Shown: in pieces, positions 42,885 through 50,380 of the stretch | Layout of the letters: each line of letters begins with the position of its first letter | Numbering within the stretch: position 1 is the stretch's first letter | Assembly (NCBI RefSeq): GCF_001612785.1 | Contig: NZ_BDBC01000007.1 | Location: 124,001 to 188,000 of the forward strand | Source: Nocardia beijingensis NBRC 16342 | GTDB lineage: Bacteria; Actinomycetota; Actinomycetes; Mycobacteriales; Mycobacteriaceae | Length of the DNA: 64,000 bases | Reading direction: 5' to 3' | Made by a program: the position numbers and the translations under genes | The notes under the pieces: generated by a model | Database searches by the model: none | What the model was told of the DNA's origin: nothing | What the model saw: the letters and a program-made list of their open reading frames with translations, nothing else

Positions 42885-43124
42885 ATGAACCGAATGACGT
42901 TGAAAGTAATTGCCGCCGTTGCATTTTCCCTTGCCGCAGGTGCAGGCTCGGCAAACGCCGCGGTCACACCCAGCGGAATACCTTTGGAGCCCATGTCGAG
43001 TCCCCAATCGGCTCACGTCGGCACCCAGGCGACTCCGGTCGGCGTGGCTCCGGGCTCGAGCGACGAAAAGTCGTTGGTCTGCCTCGTGCACGCCCTGTCC
43101 AGCGGCGCCGTCTACTGCCTGTAA
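42885..43124 (+). CDS. Small secreted protein
   Basis: A 79-residue exported peptide. A signal sequence (MNRMTLKVIAAVAFSLAAGA, cleavage near SANA-A) is followed by about 50 residues rich in Ser, Pro and Val with two Cys at the end (LVCLVHALSSGAVYCL). No family is recognised. Similar Nocardia proteins are short, secreted and of unknown role. The ATG at 42885 is followed by a second at 42894. A long inverted repeat directly follows the gene. Confidence 0.65.
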   Translation: MNRMTLKVIAAVAFSLAAGAGSANAAVTPSGIPLEPMSSPQSAHVGTQATPVGVAPGSSDEKSLVCLVHALSSGAVYCL

Positions 43125-43134
43125 CCCCGGTCAT

Positions 43135-43192
43135 CGAGTGGCACATGACCGAGGGTCTACTCGCGATTCGCCGCGACCATGTGCCACTCGAC
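43135..43192. terminator. Long inverted repeat after the small secreted gene
   Basis: TCGAGTGGCACATG and CATGTGCCACTCGA are perfect 14-bp arms separated by 30 bases. It is probably a terminator or processing hairpin for the preceding gene. Confidence 0.6.
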
Positions 43193-43226
43193 GACGAGCA
43201 CTGCGGGGCGGTTGGCGGGTAGCAGA

Positions 43227-43263
43227 AAGGCCCTGGATCGGCGGGGTGCCGATGCAGGGCCTT
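43227..43263 (-). terminator. Terminator of the tRNA-Gly gene
   Basis: AAGGCCCTG pairs with CAGGGCCTT, and inside it ATCGGC pairs with GCCGAT. It begins just downstream of the CCA end of the leftward tRNA gene. Confidence 0.8.
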
Positions 43264-43266
43264 CGG

Positions 43267-43340
43267 TGGAGCCGATGACGGGAATCGAACCCGCGCTGTC
43301 TGCTTGGGAAGCAGAAGTTCTACCATTGAACTACATCGGC
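43267..43340 (-). tRNA. tRNA-Gly (anticodon CCC)
   Basis: On the minus strand the sequence starts GCCGATG and ends CATCGGC plus T and an encoded CCA, giving a full 7-bp acceptor stem. The D-arm contains TAGTTCAATGGTAGAAC, the anticodon stem TCTGC/GCAGA encloses the loop TTCCCAA (anticodon CCC, codon GGG), and the T-arm contains GCGGGTTCGATTCCCGT. It is 74 nt with CCA and reads glycine codon GGG. Confidence 0.95.
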
Positions 43341-43434
43341 TGGGGGCAGATGTGCCAATCGAGACTGTAGCAGAAGCCGCGCGCGGGGTGGGAAAAGTCC
43401 AGCTAGATGCCGGTGAGCTGGGCCGATGGGTCGA

Positions 43435-43650
43435 TTAGGGCCGCTGGTTCCGGTCGAACTCCCCGCCCACTACGCCAGCGGTGAAGGCGTCCCACCCGCT
43501 GAAGGTGAACACCAGCGCCGAACCACCTGGATCTTTGGAATCGCGGACTCCGATCATGCCCCCTCGGAGGAACGCGACCTCGACACAATCGCCGTGGCCC
43601 CCGCTGTGGCTGCTCTTGAACCACCGCGCCCCCGATAGATCGGTGCTCAC
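43435..43650 (-). CDS. DUF397 small protein (second module)
   Basis: A 71-residue DUF397 protein starting MSTDLSGARWFKSSHSGGHG, then CVEVAFLRGGMIGVRDSKDP and LVFTFSGWDAFTAGV. Its ATG overlaps the stop of the HTH gene by 4 bp. It is about 60% identical to the copy at 11662-11868, in the same arrangement. It is a probable cognate modulator of the adjacent HTH-DUF5753 regulator. Confidence 0.88.
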   Translation of the reverse strand: MSTDLSGARWFKSSHSGGHGDCVEVAFLRGGMIGVRDSKDPGGSALVFTFSGWDAFTAGVVGGEFDRNQRP

Positions 43651-44531
43651 CTTGCAAACTCCTTCATCATCTGCCGCAGCAGATTCCTGCTCGCTGTCGC
43701 ATCCAGCGCGGAGCGGCGGATAATCGTGGACGCGGTCCGGTACGTCGCGACCTCCGTCTCTTCCTCAAGGTACATGTTGCTTGTGAAGGACTCGACGTAC
43801 ACCACAGGGGGATCGGCTTCGAAGGTGAGTATCGAGAACGCGCCTGTTGCTGTCCCCACGGGATATCCGGCAGTGAACGGCAGTATGCGGATGTCGATGT
43901 TGTCTCGCGTACTCATGTCGGCGAGATGCTGCATCTGAGCGCCCATCGTTCGTTCGTTGCCGACGACCCGCCGCAAGATCGCTTCGTCCATCACCATGGT
44001 CGCTGCCAGAGGTTTGGTCTTCCTGGTCAAACTTGCCTGACGTTTGAGCTTCAGTTCTATCCGGCGCGCTTGCTGTTCCTCGGATTCATGTGGGAAGAAC
44101 AGATGATTCAGCGCCCGTGCGTAGTCGGCGGTCTGGAATAGGCCGGGCACCAGCTCGGAGCGGTAGATGTCGACTGCGCGAGCCTCGTACTCCAGCCCTA
44201 CGTAGACGTCGAACCGTTCCTGCATGACCTCGCCGTACTGCTGCTGCCACCACTTCTTGGGTTGCGCGGTCGCCTCTTCGAGCATTCCGATCAAAGCCGC
44301 GACCTCGTCCTCGTCTTCGATTCCGAGGACGGTGCACAGGTCGCGAACATCCCGATCGTTCAACGTGCCGAGATAGCCACGTTCGATGCGAGATTGAGTC
44401 GGCACACTCCAGCGCATCGCCTTGGCCACATCTGGCTGCTTGAGGTTCGCCGCGTGTCGGGCGTCGCGGATGTGATTGCCGAACCGACGTCGCGGCAGAG
44501 ACGGGGGTGGGGGTGTGCCTTCGCGGCCCAT
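43647..44531 (-). CDS. XRE-type HTH regulator with DUF5753 domain (second locus)
   Basis: A 294-residue protein. The HTH spans about residues 15-65 (RFGNHIRDARHAANLKQPDV, then SVPTQSRIERGYLGTLN). The rest is DUF5753, with YRSELVPGLFQTADYARALN and PPVVYVESFTSNMYLEEETE. It is only distantly similar to the first regulator at 11865-12758. It is divergent from the copy-2 partner gene, with two TTTCAG/CTGAAA palindromes between them, which may be its own operator. Confidence 0.88.
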   Translation of the reverse strand: MGREGTPPPPSLPRRRFGNHIRDARHAANLKQPDVAKAMRWSVPTQSRIERGYLGTLNDRDVRDLCTVLGIEDEDEVAALIGMLEEATAQPKKWWQQQYGEVMQERFDVYVGLEYEARAVDIYRSELVPGLFQTADYARALNHLFFPHESEEQQARRIELKLKRQASLTRKTKPLAATMVMDEAILRRVVGNERTMGAQMQHLADMSTRDNIDIRILPFTAGYPVGTATGAFSILTFEADPPVVYVESFTSNMYLEEETEVATYRTASTIIRRSALDATASRNLLRQMMKEFAR

Positions 44532-44544
44532 CTAGCCTCCTATG

Positions 44545-44557
44545 TTTCAGACTGAAA
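44545..44557. promoter_or_regulatory. Operator candidate A: TTTCAG-A-CTGAAA
   Basis: TTTCAGACTGAAA is a perfect dyad with a 1-base centre, starting 14 bp upstream of the HTH start codon (ATG 44531). Together with the mirrored dyad at 44607-44619 it brackets the divergent promoter region. Confidence 0.6.
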
Positions 44558-44606
44558 GATATTAGTGCTCTGGCTGAGAGTCTTCCTGGATGTTTGAGGG
44601 AAATAT

Positions 44607-44619
44607 CTGAAAATTTCAG
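44607..44619. promoter_or_regulatory. Operator candidate B: CTGAAA-A-TTTCAG
   Basis: CTGAAAATTTCAG is a second perfect dyad built from the same hexamers in reversed order. The AAATATC before it mirrors the GATATT after site A. Cooperative binding of the HTH regulator is plausible. Confidence 0.6.
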
Positions 44620-44743
44620 AGTGATAGGACCCGGGCCTCTACCTGGTGGTCTCCTAGTTACGCGCCGGTGGGGTGCCGTTTCGGCTGGCCCACCGAGGCT
44701 CTGGCTTCCAACCACCGTCTTCGATGTGAGCAGAGGTCTACTG

Positions 44744-45259
44744 ATGGACGAAGGAGCGTTCGGGGACACCCTGCTGTCCCGCTGTCAGTACTACCGGCGG
44801 ACCTGTGGTCTACCCGTCGTCATCGATCCACCCGAACTGGGCCGGATCGTTCTTCGCGCGGGCAGCGTGTGGGGAGTCACGATGCCGACGCGGCTCGGTC
44901 AGTCGGTGAAGGCCCACTTGCACAACGGCGGGCACGCGATCGGGCCGATCGTTGGGCACCCACGCTCCGGCAGGTGGACTTTCCTGATTCGGCCTGACAT
45001 CGACCTGAGCGACGTGAAGTTGTTCGCCGAGATGTTCCGCCTGGACGTCAACGTCGCGCGGACCGGAGCGAGCATCGCGCTGCCATCGCCCGCCGCGTCG
45101 ACGGAAGCGATCCGTCACTGGATAGTGCCTCCGCGCAATGCTTTTCGCCCCTCCGGGCAAGTGGTCATCGCCGGCGTGCGCGCATGGTCGGATCAAGTAC
45201 ACGGGAGGTCAGCTCGGTGGACCATGCCGGATGGCCGCTCGGCCAGGAGCGAGCACTGA
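44744..45259 (+). CDS. Uncharacterised protein, divergent partner of HTH regulator (family copy 2)
   Basis: A 171-residue protein, MDEGAFGDTLLSRCQYYRRT at the N-terminus. It shares GRIVLRAGSVWGVTMP, IGPIVGHPRSGRWTFLIRPD, VKLFAEMFRLDVNVA, IALPSP and FRPSGQVVI with copy 1 at 13039. No catalytic motif or named family is recognised. It is divergent from the HTH-DUF397 pair and followed by two small genes with 1-bp spacing or overlap, forming an operon 44744-45829. A regulatory or co-effector role with the HTH protein is inferred from the recurring linkage. Confidence 0.78.
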   Translation: MDEGAFGDTLLSRCQYYRRTCGLPVVIDPPELGRIVLRAGSVWGVTMPTRLGQSVKAHLHNGGHAIGPIVGHPRSGRWTFLIRPDIDLSDVKLFAEMFRLDVNVARTGASIALPSPAASTEAIRHWIVPPRNAFRPSGQVVIAGVRAWSDQVHGRSARWTMPDGRSARSEH

Positions 45260-45510
45260 TGGCGGTGAATGTCGTGGCCGTCGCCGCCGCCGTCTGGACA
45301 ATGGCGTGCTACTTCGGCGGGACGAGGCTGTTGGTTCGCCCGATCGGCCGGAAGATGCCGGATTCCTGCTGCGTACAGTGCCTCCGTCTGTGGTCGTCCA
45401 TCGTGACTGCCGTCGAGCGTCCGCAAATAGCGGAGAGCGTAAGGGCTCGGGTGCCGACGATCGGCGAACGTCCCGCCGCTCCGCATCAGCTGAGCGCGAT
45501 GGCGAGCTGA
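45259..45510 (+). CDS. Small hypothetical protein in the copy-2 operon
   Basis: A possible 83-residue protein, MAVNVVAVAAAVWTMACYFG at the N-terminus, perhaps one membrane helix, with a CCVQC element in the middle. Its ATG overlaps the preceding stop as TGATG, and the next gene starts 1 bp after its own stop, so coupling is likely. No family is recognised; the downstream gene of copy 1 is not similar. Confidence 0.55.
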   Translation: MAVNVVAVAAAVWTMACYFGGTRLLVRPIGRKMPDSCCVQCLRLWSSIVTAVERPQIAESVRARVPTIGERPAAPHQLSAMAS

Positions 45511-45511
45511 C

Positions 45512-45829
45512 ATGGAGCGCTCAGGGTGGTCGCGGATTCACGCGATCGACGCGACCGACGGTTGGGTGCTGAGCGGCCCGGCCGTCGACCACTGGCTGAC
45601 CAAGCCATTCGACGGCGGACGTGCCGTCATCCGGGTCATCGATGCCGATGGCACCCTACGTGTGACGCTGGGCGACGCCGAGGGCAAGGTGATCCGCGCG
45701 TATCTCGAGGCGCCGAACGACATCGAGCATGCGAAAGAAATCGCGGAGTCCGGGATCGCGCGCTTGTTCTTGGAGATAGCCGAGGCGCAACGATACGAGC
45801 CGCGTAGCCAACCGCCTCCTGCCGGATGA
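45512..45829 (+). CDS. Small hypothetical protein closing the copy-2 operon
   Basis: A 105-residue protein, MERSGWSRIHAIDATDGWVL at the N-terminus, with alternating beta-strand-like segments (AVIRVIDADGTLRVTLGDAE) and a helix IEHAKEIAESGIARLFLEIA. No family is recognised. It is the last gene of the operon that starts with the copy-2 partner gene. Confidence 0.65.
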   Translation: MERSGWSRIHAIDATDGWVLSGPAVDHWLTKPFDGGRAVIRVIDADGTLRVTLGDAEGKVIRAYLEAPNDIEHAKEIAESGIARLFLEIAEAQRYEPRSQPPPAG

Positions 45830-45851
45830 TCACGGGCCGTGGAACGACTGC

Positions 45852-46580
45852 TCACCGCCCGCGTCCGACTTCGCGGCGGCCGAGAGATACCGAATCCGGC
45901 GCGGTGCCGTCCGGCTCTCTGCTCGGCAGGTGGTCCCTGGTCCGCCCCGGTACCAAATACCGATACACCGTCAAACAGAGGATGAGCCACAGCGCCCCGA
46001 AGCACCAGCCGCCGAGGACGTCGGTGGCCCAGTGGACGCCGAGGTAGATCCGCGACAGGCCGACCGCGAGGACGAACAGCGCGGCGGCGATCGCGGTCCA
46101 GGCGCGCAGGGCGGGGCCGTGTATGCCGGGGAGCGCGACGGCGAGGACGATGCCGACCACGACGAACGAGCCCATGCTGTGCCCGGAGGGGTACGCCTGG
46201 TTGGACACGCTGATCAGGTGTTCTTCGAGGGGCGGACGGTCCCGGTCGGTCAGTCGCTTGCCGCCGCGCACGAGTAGGCCGCCGCCGAGCCCGGTGATCG
46301 CGACGAGGGCCGCCGCTGTCCAGCGCCGCCGCCAGGACAGGACCAGACAGGTCACGGTGGCCAAGGCCGTCATGGCGAGCGTGCCGCCCAGCAGGCTGAT
46401 CGCCACCGCGACCGGAGTCAGCGTGCCGTTGCGGTGCGCGACGGCCCAGGCGGTGATGCCGCGATCGAATCCGCCGGGACCGCGATTCCCGACCACACCT
46501 GCCGTGAGAGACGCGGCGCACACCACCAGCAACGCGGTGAGCACCCAGATGGCGTTGCGAATGCGAAGGGAGGTCACCAT
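45852..46580 (-). CDS. PAP2-family membrane phosphatase
   Basis: A 242-residue protein with about six membrane segments and the three PAP2 motifs: GKRLTDRDRPP, AYPSGHSMG, and SRIYLGVHWATDVLGG. It probably removes phosphate from lipid phosphates such as undecaprenyl pyrophosphate or phosphatidate at the outer face of the membrane. The C-terminal 30 residues are a polar tail. Start ATG 46580 is clear. Confidence 0.9.
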   Translation of the reverse strand: MVTSLRIRNAIWVLTALLVVCAASLTAGVVGNRGPGGFDRGITAWAVAHRNGTLTPVAVAISLLGGTLAMTALATVTCLVLSWRRRWTAAALVAITGLGGGLLVRGGKRLTDRDRPPLEEHLISVSNQAYPSGHSMGSFVVVGIVLAVALPGIHGPALRAWTAIAAALFVLAVGLSRIYLGVHWATDVLGGWCFGALWLILCLTVYRYLVPGRTRDHLPSREPDGTAPDSVSLGRREVGRGR

Positions 46581-46698
46581 TCCACAGTCCCACTTCCGCC
46601 GCCGGAAGGTAGCCGAGGCCGTGGGACTCGCCGCTGGTGGTTCGCGGCGTTGCGCACCGACAAGATGGGCTGCGTCCGGTGGCGAGCGTCTTGCCGAC

Positions 46699-47472
46699 TC
46701 AGAACTTGCTGTAACCGCCGTCGATCAGCAGAGTGTCGCCGGTGTGGTAGGCGCTGGTGGGGCTGGCGAGGTAGACGGCGACGGATTCGAAATCGCTCGG
46801 CAGGCCCCAGCGGCGAACCGGGATCCTGGGGTGGACGCGTTCGCGGAAGCGGTCCCAGGCGAAGGCGTCCTCGGTCATCGGCGTCTCGACCCAGCCGGGG
46901 AGCACCGAGTTCGCGCGAATGCCGTGTTTGGCCAGCTCCACCGCGATCGAGTTGACCATGGCGATCAACCCGGCCTTGCTGGCCGCGTAGGACTGCCCGC
47001 GCGGAACGCCCTGCTGGGCGGCGAGGCTGGCGGTGGCGACCAGGCTGCCGCCCGCACCCTGGGCGAGCATCACCTTCGCCGCTTCGCGCAGGGTCACGAA
47101 CGCGGCGTCGAGGTTGAGGGAGGTGACTCGGCGGAATTCCGCGAGATCGGTCTCCACGAACGGGACGAACCCCTGGCTGACACCGGCGTTCACGAAGCAG
47201 GAGTCGATGCGGCCGAGTTCGGCGGCCGCGCGGCCGATGGTGTCGATCACCTGCTGTTCCTCGCCGACGTCGCAGCTCAGCGCGAGCACCCGCCCGCCGA
47301 AGGCGCGCAATTCGGCGGCGGCGGCCTCGTTGCGTTCGGTATTGCGGCCGACGACGCAGACATCGGCGCCGGCCCGCGCGAGCCCACGGGCGAAGCCGAG
47401 ACCGATGCCGGAATTGCCTCCGGTGACGACGGCGACGTGGCCGGTCAGGTCGAACAGCGAGCCCTCGGTCAT
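46699..47472 (-). CDS. Short-chain dehydrogenase/reductase (SDR)
   Basis: A 257-residue classical SDR with VVTGGNSGIGLGFARGLA (cofactor loop), CFVNAGVSQ, the catalytic Ser region VATASLAA, YAASKAG (Tyr and Lys), and the end HTGDTLLIDGGYSKF. It reduces or oxidises a carbonyl/alcohol with NAD(P)H. The Arg after the second strand (VVGRNTERN) favours NADP. The substrate is unknown. Confidence 0.9.
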   Translation of the reverse strand: MTEGSLFDLTGHVAVVTGGNSGIGLGFARGLARAGADVCVVGRNTERNEAAAAELRAFGGRVLALSCDVGEEQQVIDTIGRAAAELGRIDSCFVNAGVSQGFVPFVETDLAEFRRVTSLNLDAAFVTLREAAKVMLAQGAGGSLVATASLAAQQGVPRGQSYAASKAGLIAMVNSIAVELAKHGIRANSVLPGWVETPMTEDAFAWDRFRERVHPRIPVRRWGLPSDFESVAVYLASPTSAYHTGDTLLIDGGYSKF

Positions 47473-47584
47473 GGTTCATCCCTTCGATCGCGGGCGGCGC
47501 CGCCCGAATGAATGCGAGGATATCGGTCTCTCTGTATCACTGTGCGGCTGAGGAGCCACGTCGAGCAGGCGCTACGCTCGTCGC

Positions 47585-48184
47585 GTGCTGCTTTCCGATC
47601 GTGACATCCGCGCGGAGATCGCCGCTGGGCGTCTCGGCGTCGAGCCGCTGCTGGAGAACCTGATCCAGCCCTCGAGCATCGACGTGCGCCTGGACCGGAT
47701 GTTCCGGGTGTTCAACAACACCCGCTACACCCACATCGATCCGGCGCAGCAGCAGGACGAGCTCACCAGTCTGGTCGAGCCTGCCGAAGGCGAGCCGTTC
47801 GTGCTGCACCCCGGCGAATTCGTGCTCGGCTCCACCCTCGAGGTCTGCACCCTGCCGGACGACCTGGCCGGACGGTTGGAGGGCAAGTCCAGCCTTGGCC
47901 GCTTGGGCCTGCTGACCCACTCGACCGCGGGTTTCATCGATCCCGGCTTCAGCGGGCACATCACGCTGGAGCTGTCCAACGTGGCGAATCTGCCGATCAC
48001 GCTGTGGCCGGGCATGAAGATCGGCCAGTTGTGCCTGCTCAGGCTGACCAGCCCGGCCGAGCACCCGTACGGCAGTGCCGTGGCGGGCTCGAAGTACCAG
48101 GGCCAGCGCGGACCGACCCCGTCGCGGTCCTACCTCAACTTCCCGATCCCGGCCGCCGCGATCGACGCCGCCGAATCACGCTGA
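47585..48184 (+). CDS. dcd: dCTP deaminase, probably bifunctional with dUTPase activity
   Basis: A 199-residue enzyme with GTG start ([20 protein letters not shown]). [20 protein letters not shown], then [20 protein letters not shown], is the conserved active site and nearly the M. tuberculosis Dcd sequence, where the enzyme converts dCTP to dUMP. The C-terminal [16 protein letters not shown] closes over the nucleotide. It supplies dUMP for thymidylate synthesis. It is convergent with the small protein gene at 48263, with a strong terminator between. Confidence 0.95.
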   Translation: MLLSDRDIRAEIAAGRLGVEPLLENLIQPSSIDVRLDRMFRVFNNTRYTHIDPAQQQDELTSLVEPAEGEPFVLHPGEFVLGSTLEVCTLPDDLAGRLEGKSSLGRLGLLTHSTAGFIDPGFSGHITLELSNVANLPITLWPGMKIGQLCLLRLTSPAEHPYGSAVAGSKYQGQRGPTPSRSYLNFPIPAAAIDAAESR

Positions 48185-48186
48185 CG

Positions 48187-48233
48187 CCGCCGGGTCCGCT
48201 TCGTCGACTGTGGGGGAGAAGCGGACCCGGCGG
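48187..48233. terminator. Bidirectional terminator after dcd
   Basis: CCGCCGGGTCCGCTTC and GAAGCGGACCCGGCGG form a perfect 16-bp stem around a 15-base loop between converging genes. Confidence 0.9.
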
Positions 48234-48262
48234 ACGGCAGCGGGAACTGACCGCGGAGGTGA

Positions 48263-48712
48263 TCAGTCCCCGCCGCCCGCTCCCACCGCGAGCGCCGTTG
48301 TGAGGATGACGGACAGCGGCGGAAGCGTGTCACCGCGGCTCGGCGGGTTGACCCAGAAGCACCCTTCCCGGGTCCAGCGGCCGAGGCCGGTCGGCAACAT
48401 CACGGCGCTGCCGACGGCGGGCAGCCCGATATCGAGCCGATTGAGCGCCTCAAGCACCTGTGGTCCCGGTCGGCTGTCGGGCTCGGCGAGGAAACTCCAT
48501 CGGATCTGCCTGGCCAACATGGGACCCCTCGTTCCCTGTTGTTCCAGTGCGGCGCGTACCTTTTCGGCACGTGCGGTCGGTAGGTGGACGACGCAAACGC
48601 GGCCGGTGATCGGCAGCATGGCGAAACCGCCACGCTCGGTGACCGGCAGTCCGAACTCGTGCCGGTAGAACGCCACCCAATCGTCCACGGTCCTGAGTTT
48701 CTCGACATTCAC
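48263..48712 (-). CDS. Uncharacterised protein, divergent from an HTH gene (family copy 3, divergent)
   Basis: A 149-residue protein from GTG 48712, which follows AAGGAG at a good distance. It shares the frame of copies 1 and 2: WVAFYRHEFGLPV, VCVVHLPTARAEKVRAALEQ, GTRGPMLARQIRWSFLAEPD, then AVMLPTGLG and FWVNPPS. Sequence identity is low, but the order of GP, RW-x-F, LP and W-x-x-P points is the same. It is divergent from the XRE-TPR regulator at 48889, the third case of this arrangement. The function is unknown. Confidence 0.7.
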   Translation of the reverse strand: MNVEKLRTVDDWVAFYRHEFGLPVTERGGFAMLPITGRVCVVHLPTARAEKVRAALEQQGTRGPMLARQIRWSFLAEPDSRPGPQVLEALNRLDIGLPAVGSAVMLPTGLGRWTREGCFWVNPPSRGDTLPPLSVILTTALAVGAGGGD

Positions 48713-48888
48713 GGCGAACTCCTTGCCTTCCGCCTCAATGGTCCCGGCTCGCCGCGTGATTCGGCATCGCCCGCCCGCCCGCCTTCCGCTGCCCTTCCGC
48801 TGCCTTTGATGCCAGCCGTATTTCACCTGTGGCCCCGCTCACAAACCCCTCGTACTCTGGAAGGGGTTCGTTCGGAAGGGATGACACC

Positions 48889-50280
48889 GTGGTCACGCAT
48901 TGGTCAGGCAAAGAGGCCCGTGCGCTTCGCGATGCCAAGCGGATGAGCATCAGGGAATTCGCCGCCCATTTGGGCGTGCACGAACGCTTGGTGTCGAAGT
49001 GGGAAGCCGGGGGCGTCCGGGTTCATCCACGACCGATCAACCAAGCCGCTCTGGATACCTCACTGGCCAGGTCCGACGAGGTGGTGCGGGCGCGGTTCGC
49101 GGCATTGATCGATCGGCCCGCGACCGATCGAGCCGTCCCGCCGGGATTCGATGCGCAGGCCGACGCCTCGGCGCGCGTTCATTATTCGAGCGACGCGGAC
49201 CTTTTGGCTCTCATAGACGCCGGTGCGATGAGAGGTGCTGCGTTGGCAGCGATTTCGGAGAGGGATCTGATCATGGCGGCTGCCCACGAGGCCAGCGAGC
49301 ACGCCGGCAAGGCCGAGAGCACCAATGTCGGTGCGAGCACTTTGGAACAGCTCGACGCGGATGTCGTGCGCATCGCGAACGATTACGTGCGCATCCCGCC
49401 GGTTCCGATGATGGTGGAAATGGTGCGAGTGCGGCGCAGGGTGTATCGGTTGCTGGAAGGCCATCAGCGGCCCGCCGATACCGGTCATCTGTATCTCTTG
49501 GCGGGCACGCTCTCGGGCCTGCTCGCCAATGCCAGCACCGACCTCGGCTACTACGACGCGGCGGGCGAACAGGTCCGCGCCGCATGGGCGTACGCGGAGT
49601 TGTGCGGGCACAACGGACTTCGCGCCTGGACCCGCGGCATGCACGCGCTGATCGAGTACTGGTCGCAGCGGCCACGCCGGGCGGTCCAGCTCGCCCAGAG
49701 CGGCCAGGAGTTCGCCGAGTCCGCGACCGCGCAGGTGCGGCTGCTCAATATCGAGGCGCGCATCTGGTCGGCGCTCGGCAGCGCCGCCGACACCGATCGC
49801 TGCGTCCGTGCGGCGGGCGACGCCCGCGAGATCGCCGCCACCGACACGCTGCACGACGAAGTGGGCGGCGTCTTCGGATTCAACGACGCCAAGGCCAACT
49901 ACTACGCGGGCGCCACCTACATCCACCTCGGTCAGGCCGAGCCCGCGCTCGGCGCCACCCAGCGGGCCATCGAGCTGTATTCGAACGGGCCGTCCGAACA
50001 GCGCTCCTACGGGGCGGAAGCGCTCGCCAGGGTCGACTGCGCGGCCGCGCACCTGATCAACGGCAGCCTGGACGGCGCGGCCGAGGCGCTGCAACCGGTG
50101 CTCGGGCTCGACGAGGACAAGCGCATCGCGCAGCTGGAGGAACGGTTGACCGGTGTGCGCAGGCGGATCGCGGCGCCCGCCTTCCGCGACTCGGTCGAGG
50201 CCCGCCGGTTGGACGAGCGGATCGAGGAATTCTGCGGCTCGACGGCGGCCAAGGGCATCCCGCCGGTCGGTCCCCATTGA
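48889..50280 (+). CDS. XRE-type HTH regulator with helical TPR-like domain (third locus)
   Basis: A 463-residue protein. The N-terminal HTH (ARALRDAKRMSIREFAAHLG, then ERLVSKWEAGG) covers residues ~8-45. The remainder is alpha-helical and repeat-like (for example AGTLSGLLANASTDLGYYDA and YAGATYIHLGQAEPALGATQ), resembling TPR-containing signalling regulators of actinomycetes. There is no DUF5753 domain. GTG 48889 is preceded by GGAAGGGATG. It is divergent from the copy-3 protein. It probably senses a peptide or small molecule. Confidence 0.85.
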   Translation: MVTHWSGKEARALRDAKRMSIREFAAHLGVHERLVSKWEAGGVRVHPRPINQAALDTSLARSDEVVRARFAALIDRPATDRAVPPGFDAQADASARVHYSSDADLLALIDAGAMRGAALAAISERDLIMAAAHEASEHAGKAESTNVGASTLEQLDADVVRIANDYVRIPPVPMMVEMVRVRRRVYRLLEGHQRPADTGHLYLLAGTLSGLLANASTDLGYYDAAGEQVRAAWAYAELCGHNGLRAWTRGMHALIEYWSQRPRRAVQLAQSGQEFAESATAQVRLLNIEARIWSALGSAADTDRCVRAAGDAREIAATDTLHDEVGGVFGFNDAKANYYAGATYIHLGQAEPALGATQRAIELYSNGPSEQRSYGAEALARVDCAAAHLINGSLDGAAEALQPVLGLDEDKRIAQLEERLTGVRRRIAAPAFRDSVEARRLDERIEEFCGSTAAKGIPPVGPH

Positions 50281-50380
50281 GTGACGCGTCACACCCGGCG
50301 GTGTCGTGGCCGCCGTCGGGGGCGTGACGGCCCGATCGGAGCTCGGCCAGGCGATTTATCCAGTTGCGACGGATGGCACC

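Noticed and set aside
43227..43340. tRNA-Gly as integration site for the adjacent HTH module
   Set aside because: The HTH/DUF397 module lies on the 5' side of the tRNA, while integration normally uses the 3' end; no duplicated tRNA end or integrase was found.
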